The position numbers were made by a program, and so were the translations under genes. Below, piece after piece: positions 6,478-10,626 of a DNA stretch of 10,626 nucleotides. The notes under the pieces are model-generated. The model searched no databases. It was not told the origin of the DNA and saw nothing but the letters and a program-made list of their open reading frames with translations. Source of the DNA: Paracoccaceae bacterium (GTDB lineage: Bacteria; Pseudomonadota; Alphaproteobacteria; Rhodobacterales; Rhodobacteraceae); assembly GCA_026982275.1 (NCBI GenBank), contig JALSHK010000430.1, positions 1 through 10,626 on the forward strand. Direction: 5' to 3'. The first letter of the stretch is position 1; each line of letters opens with the position of its first letter.

Positions 6478-8053
6478 TCCGCGCCAGCATCGCCTCGAAA
6501 CCGGAGGTGAAGCGCTCGAAGCTGCGCTCTTTTTTCAAAATGCTATCTTGCTTGCGGCTGAGGGTTTTCGCCGTTTTTGCGTTATTTTGCAGCTCTCGCA
6601 AATGTCTGACATAGCCGTCAATATCTTCGGGGTCCTGCACATATAGCGGCCAGTTCTCCCCGAGAAATCCGGCAATGCCGCCGATATTCGGGGTCACGAT
6701 CGGCAGGCCTTGCGCCGCGATCTCCATCAGGATGTTCGGGGTGCCATCGAATCTGGAAGTATAAAGAAAAGCAAAGCATTCATCGATTGGCAGCTCGGAA
6801 ATATTGAAAAATTCGCCCCCGTGCTGCACATTTTCTGGCATATTATCCCAGTTGATTGCGGCATCCCCAAGCACCTGACGGCCATACATCAGAAATGTGG
6901 TCCCGGGCATTTTGCGCGCAATTTCAGCAACGATTGCGGGGTTTTTCTGGCTGTCAAACCGGCTGGCCCACAGCACCTTTTCCGGCATGGCTTTTGAATT
7001 TGAGCGTGCGGCCAGCCCCTCTATCGGGTATTTCAGGGCGCTGGAGCGCCTCGCCGGCAGCGCATAGGTTTTTTCCATTTCGCCCAGATACCAGTCATTA
7101 TCAAATACAAATTGGTCCACCACATCCATAAGCTCCGGGATCTCGCGGAAATAACCGTCATAATGACCATCCGGATGGATATGCGGGCAAAAGGCCGACA
7201 CAAAAATAGTGCTGCAGGCGGCTCTGATTTTGGCTTTGGTCTTTAATCCAGTCAGGGCGCAATAGCCGATATAGGCGTGAATAAGGTGCAGGGTATCGGG
7301 CTGGATTGCCTCGATCGCCGTAGTCAGAACTTCCACCCGCTCCTCGCGGGCAAGATGGGTATAGGGTTTGCCCATCGTGGCCTCGAACAGATCCGGCAGA
7401 TTCAGGATATCAAAATTGCGCGCTTCAAAACGGGCGGTAATATTGGGCTGGTCTGTCAGGACAATCAAAGGGTTCAGCCCCAGCTTCTCTGCCGCCAGAT
7501 ACTGCCACATCCCCACCAGCTCTGCCCCGCCGGATTCCAGCCATGGCAGCAAAATCACATAGCGCCCAGGCTCGGGATGCGCGGCTTTTATTGCCGCGCG
7601 CATGGGCAGGATACCGGTGGATTTCGGCTCGGCCCATTGCAGCCTATGCGAAATAATATCGGATAATGGGCCGACTCCGGGGTGCTCTCGGGCATTGCGG
7701 GCCACCTGCGCCAGCGCCTCCTGATTGAGAGAGGAGGCGGCTTGCAGGGCAGCAGATTTTTCAACCGTGCCTTTTTCCAGCCGCTCATCGCCCCCCAGAA
7801 TGGCCGCATATACGCCGCTATCGATCACGCCCTTTTGCCACCACCAGTGGACATCGTCTTCACAACCATCAAAATATAGCCGGTCAGACCAGTTTTCCGG
7901 CTTCCGGCTTTCCCGGGGTATAATCCGCCCTTCTGCCTGTCCATGCTCTATAAAATGCGCCGCAAGAGCTTTTTCATCCCAGATGCCTTTGGCCCATAGC
8001 TCGGTCAGGTCGGGATAGGCTTGCCAATAGGCTTTGATTTCATCAGGTGTCAT
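6464..8053 (-). CDS. GT4-type glycosyltransferase with N-terminal EGR module
   Basis: The 529-residue protein has three parts. Residues 1-46 (YWQAYPDLTELW, then HFIEHGQAEGR) match a short module found at the ends of some glycan-biosynthesis proteins. Residues about 55-155 are an unassigned linker, perhaps with a degenerate second copy. Residues about 163-529 form a GT-B glycosyltransferase of the GT4/Glycos_transf_1 type: ESGGAE (173-178) in the N-terminal lobe, WASRFDSQKNP (362-372) at the start of the donor lobe, and DGTPNILMEIAAQGLPIVTP (436-455). In that last motif the usual first Glu of the E-x7-E pair is Asp436, a conservative change, while Glu444 is kept. It should transfer a sugar from a nucleotide donor; donor and acceptor are unknown. 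No membrane segment is seen. Its ATG overlaps the stop of the upstream GT2-type gene (ATGA), indicating translational coupling in one operon. Confidence 0.92.
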   Translation of the reverse strand: MTPDEIKAYWQAYPDLTELWAKGIWDEKALAAHFIEHGQAEGRIIPRESRKPENWSDRLYFDGCEDDVHWWWQKGVIDSGVYAAILGGDERLEKGTVEKSAALQAASSLNQEALAQVARNAREHPGVGPLSDIISHRLQWAEPKSTGILPMRAAIKAAHPEPGRYVILLPWLESGGAELVGMWQYLAAEKLGLNPLIVLTDQPNITARFEARNFDILNLPDLFEATMGKPYTHLAREERVEVLTTAIEAIQPDTLHLIHAYIGYCALTGLKTKAKIRAACSTIFVSAFCPHIHPDGHYDGYFREIPELMDVVDQFVFDNDWYLGEMEKTYALPARRSSALKYPIEGLAARSNSKAMPEKVLWASRFDSQKNPAIVAEIARKMPGTTFLMYGRQVLGDAAINWDNMPENVQHGGEFFNISELPIDECFAFLYTSRFDGTPNILMEIAAQGLPIVTPNIGGIAGFLGENWPLYVQDPEDIDGYVRHLRELQNNAKTAKTLSRKQDSILKKERSFERFTSGFEAMLARIKAS

Positions 8054-10272
8054 CGCGGATCCCCGTCTGTTTCCGGCATGGCTATGGCCACGGTTTCGTC
8101 GCAGGCGCTGGCCAGATGCCGGCCCTCCCGGGTGTAATTATATAAGGCTTCGGCCAATTCCAGCGCTGTTCTGGGCGGGGTCCGGCTGATCTTCTCCCGG
8201 GATAATACCAGCATGGGCGGCGTTTCGTCGCTTATCAGCTGGTCATACCAGGAGGAAAATACAGTGGCGGCTTCGGAATAGTTGTTCCAACGGCTGCGAT
8301 AATGCCCGTTATTCAGAATGGATAGCGAAATCTGGGGCGGCACCAAAGCGATATGCGCATTTACGTGCAAGAACCCGTGGGCGCGGGCATACCACTCGGG
8401 TTCGACCCATGTATTGGCGGCCTGATAAAGGAAAAATCTGGTTTTGTTGAGGGTCAGGGCGGTCAAGGTGATTTCGTGATCGGATTCGATCTTCATGTTG
8501 AACCGCTGTGCCACCTGATGATGCATCGGAAGCTGGTTGCGACGGGGCAGGCGGGGGGCGCTGAGCAGGGCCTCCAGATCAAAGCCGGCATCCCCGTGAA
8601 CCGTGCGAAAGCGAAAGCGGGTGACCGCCGCATAGGCTTGCTGAAAACCGTCGGGCAATTCGGCCAGTTTCCAGTCGGTGCGGCTGGCCAGATAGGCGGC
8701 CAGCGCTGGCAGGGCCAGCACCCGATAAGGCTGGCCGGCATGGGCCTTGGCCAGCGCTGCATTCTGCGCCAGATGGTTGAGCGCAGGGGAAAGGGGATCA
8801 AAGCCTGTATCGGTCAGCAGGCTCAGGGTTTGATCGAAATTCTCCAGTAACACCCGATGAAATTCGGTAAACAGCTTGTTGAAAATATCGGAGCCAAGGT
8901 CTATCAGGATCGCGCCTTGATATTGCACCAGAGGCCGCATCAAGCAGCGGTTGAAATACCAATCCTCGATTTTGAAAAACCGTTCCAGATGGCCCGTGCA
9001 GATCACCTTGGCCCCAAAACGACCCATCAGCCCGAAATCGGAAAACACCAGATCGTCTTCGTCGACAATCAATACCGGCTGGTATGATTGATCCTTATAG
9101 GCGCTGGCGGCGGCGAGCATCAGCTCTATGGTTTTGTCAGCGGCACGCAGGTTTTTGGCGCTGGCAAAGATGAATATCTTGGGGCGCTCATCCATATCCC
9201 GCATCATATATTGGGTGGCGGCAGCGACATTATAATGCAGGTTCGGCAGCTCTGCGCGCAGCGCGCCGTGGGGCATGGCGTGATAATCGGTGATCAGGGA
9301 TTCAAATTCGCCTTGCCGCTCTACCTCGTCCCAAAACCAGCGGGCGGGCGGGCCATCCCCTTGCACCGGCTCGCCCTTGCGGGTGATGGAATCACAAAAG
9401 GCCAGCGGCTTTTCGGGGCGCTCGGCGCGGCGAATCTCGATTTGCAGCAGGCTGTCCGGCTCAAATAGCGGCGAAGGCCCGTGGATCATGCCGGGGGTCA
9501 GCCCAAGGCTGGTGGCGGCGGGCTTTACCCGATAAAAGCAAATGGTTTCAGGCAGGAAGCTATGCCGGATCTGCTTGTGGATACTGTGGCACGACCATGT
9601 CCAGTCCTCGTTGCCGATGCCGGTGCGCTTGTTGTTATAGGGCATGGGGATTTCGGCAAACAGCTTGCGGTTCAGCACGGATTTATTGGAATAATACCAT
9701 TCTGTGGTGAGGAAAAGCGGATGGAAGCGGCTATCCCAGGAATCGATCATCTGGCGGATATTCTGCTCGTTGCCGAAACGGGCGAAAAGCGCCGTGTGAT
9801 AAACCGTGCGTTCATCAATTTCACCGCGCGCGGCCATTTCGAAAAACTGCAAATACCAGTTGGAGGAAAACAGATCGTCGCCATCGTGCAAAAACACCCA
9901 GTCATGCGCTGCCTCGGCAATGCCAAACTCCCGCGAGGCCCCGAGATCGCCAAAGGTGGCGGGGATGATCCGGTCGATCAGATCGCCAAACCCTTCGGCG
10001 ATTTCCACGGTTTGCGCATCGGCATTATCGGCGATCACAATCACCTCCAGCGCATAGCCGGCCTCCACCGCAAGGCGTTTGGCCAGATCAAGGCTGCGCA
10101 GGGTCGGCACCAGAAGCGGCCCTTCACGGTGGATATTGATGATGGCGCTGGCGTGCAACAAAGGGGCGGGCTTTCTGAAAGGATGTGGTTGGGGTGAATT
10201 GAACAAAAATAATGTGGCGGCGCAATAAAATTCGGGGCTATTTTGGGCTTCGGAGCAGGAAGGGAGCTTCAA
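8050..10272 (-). CDS. GT2 glycosyltransferase fused to an unassigned large C-terminal region
   Basis: From the start given, the protein has 740 residues. Residues about 40-265 are a GT-A family 2 glycosyltransferase: ASAIINIHREGPLL at the first strand, VIVIADNADAQT, the metal-binding DXD-type motif FLHDGDD (128-133), and GIGNEDWTW (218-226) with the ED pair of the acceptor region. Residues about 364-470 start like a second Rossmann or GT-A-type fold (KIFIFASAKNLRAADKTIEL, PVLIVDEDDLVF, YQGAILIDLGSDIF) and the rest up to 740 is unassigned. It is probably an inverting transferase for a surface glycan. The start is uncertain: the TTG at 10272 overlaps the upstream gene by 35 bases and lacks a good Shine-Dalgarno; in-frame TTGs at 10206, 10161 or 10158 fit the domain boundary as well. 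The stop overlaps the GT4 start (ATGA). Confidence 0.9.
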   Translation of the reverse strand: MKLPSCSEAQNSPEFYCAATLFLFNSPQPHPFRKPAPLLHASAIINIHREGPLLVPTLRSLDLAKRLAVEAGYALEVIVIADNADAQTVEIAEGFGDLIDRIIPATFGDLGASREFGIAEAAHDWVFLHDGDDLFSSNWYLQFFEMAARGEIDERTVYHTALFARFGNEQNIRQMIDSWDSRFHPLFLTTEWYYSNKSVLNRKLFAEIPMPYNNKRTGIGNEDWTWSCHSIHKQIRHSFLPETICFYRVKPAATSLGLTPGMIHGPSPLFEPDSLLQIEIRRAERPEKPLAFCDSITRKGEPVQGDGPPARWFWDEVERQGEFESLITDYHAMPHGALRAELPNLHYNVAAATQYMMRDMDERPKIFIFASAKNLRAADKTIELMLAAASAYKDQSYQPVLIVDEDDLVFSDFGLMGRFGAKVICTGHLERFFKIEDWYFNRCLMRPLVQYQGAILIDLGSDIFNKLFTEFHRVLLENFDQTLSLLTDTGFDPLSPALNHLAQNAALAKAHAGQPYRVLALPALAAYLASRTDWKLAELPDGFQQAYAAVTRFRFRTVHGDAGFDLEALLSAPRLPRRNQLPMHHQVAQRFNMKIESDHEITLTALTLNKTRFFLYQAANTWVEPEWYARAHGFLHVNAHIALVPPQISLSILNNGHYRSRWNNYSEAATVFSSWYDQLISDETPPMLVLSREKISRTPPRTALELAEALYNYTREGRHLASACDETVAIAMPETDGDPR

Positions 10273-10624
10273 GCCGGAGTTTTGCCGGGCTTGACGAGGA
10301 AATCACCAAAGTAAGGTGGGATGTGCGCCAAAGGGGGCCCCAGCGCATGGTGTAATGCTGGCCGGGGTTCAGTCGGCGAATGCCGGTGCCGCTCTGGTGC
10401 AGTTCTAGCGCCATCCCGGGCTTGGCCTGGTGCAGGCTAACCTCGATTTCCTGATCATCATTTTCATTATAGGCGGAAATGGCCAGAATGGCGTTGGTCA
10501 TCTCTGTGTCCGAGGTCAGGCTGAAGGCTGCTGGCCTTCCCGTTTCCAGCCGGCAGGCCCGGCCCTTGTCCAGCTTATGATTCGCGGCTCCCCGCAGCTG
10601 GATTTCCAGTGCCAAGGGGGACAA
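10238..10624 (-). CDS. C-terminal part of an unrecognised protein, cut by the window edge
   Basis: The reading frame runs off the right edge; the TTG at 10624 is only the first possible start inside the window, so at most 128 C-terminal residues are visible. The sequence alternates polar and hydrophobic residues (AILAISAYN, EIEVSLHQA, HYTMRWGPLW, HLTLVISSS, KLRLEAPFLL), which suggests a beta-sandwich domain, and I see no catalytic motif. It lies upstream of, and probably in one operon with, the two glycosyltransferases, so a role in the same glycan pathway is likely. Function cannot be assigned. Its stop falls inside the region claimed by the longest reading of the next gene. Confidence 0.6.
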   Translation of the reverse strand: MSPLALEIQLRGAANHKLDKGRACRLETGRPAAFSLTSDTEMTNAILAISAYNENDDQEIEVSLHQAKPGMALELHQSGTGIRRLNPGQHYTMRWGPLWRTSHLTLVISSSSPAKLRLEAPFLLRSPK

Positions 10625-10626
10625 AA

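Noticed and set aside
9481..10197. A 238-codon open frame on the plus strand opposite the GT2 domain
   Set aside because: The minus-strand frame encodes clear GT2 motifs; the plus-strand product is Gly/His-rich without motifs and is explained by GC-rich third positions.

Overview
The window looks like chromosomal DNA of an alphaproteobacterium, most likely a Rhodobacterales-type marine or aquatic lineage. The evidence is the TrpF and TrpB protein style, moderately high GC coding DNA with GC-rich third positions, and the mix of RDD, WYL and glycan genes. No rRNA, tRNA, insertion sequence, CRISPR array or phage gene is visible. Genus and species cannot be named from the sequence alone.

Left part (1-2981): tryptophan biosynthesis. 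The window opens inside trpF (phosphoribosylanthranilate isomerase) and trpB (tryptophan synthase beta chain) lies 1.2 kb downstream on the same strand. Between them sits a divergent pair: a small dimeric alpha/beta-barrel-like protein on the minus strand, and a DeoR-type HTH plus WYL regulator on the plus strand. They share a 74-base intergenic region with an AT-rich inverted repeat that is a good operator candidate. trpB has its own strong Shine-Dalgarno and a possible promoter.

Middle part (2982-5349): three unrelated genes. The first is an RDD-family membrane protein starting at TTG. The second is a short protein with a DUF2158/YodC-like N-terminus and an RGG-type glycine-rich tail made of three 9-residue repeats. 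The third, convergent to it, is a TPR-containing protein of unknown role.

Right part (5350-10626): a glycan-modification block. A P-loop sulfotransferase-family gene is divergent from the TPR gene, across an AT-rich spacer carrying a perfect 12-bp tandem repeat next to a promoter-like sequence. Convergent with the sulfotransferase (14-base tail overlap) is a minus-strand operon read from the right edge inward: a truncated unrecognised protein, a 740-residue protein with a GT2 glycosyltransferase N-terminus and an unassigned second half, and a GT4-type glycosyltransferase. The last two overlap by ATGA. Together these genes suggest synthesis and possibly sulfation of a surface glycan or glycoconjugate; this is inferred from families and context, and the substrate is unknown.

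The least explained items are the second half of the 740-residue protein, the N-terminal module of the GT4 enzyme, the DUF2158-RGG protein, and the regulator pair placed between trpF and trpB. None of these by itself demonstrates a new system.
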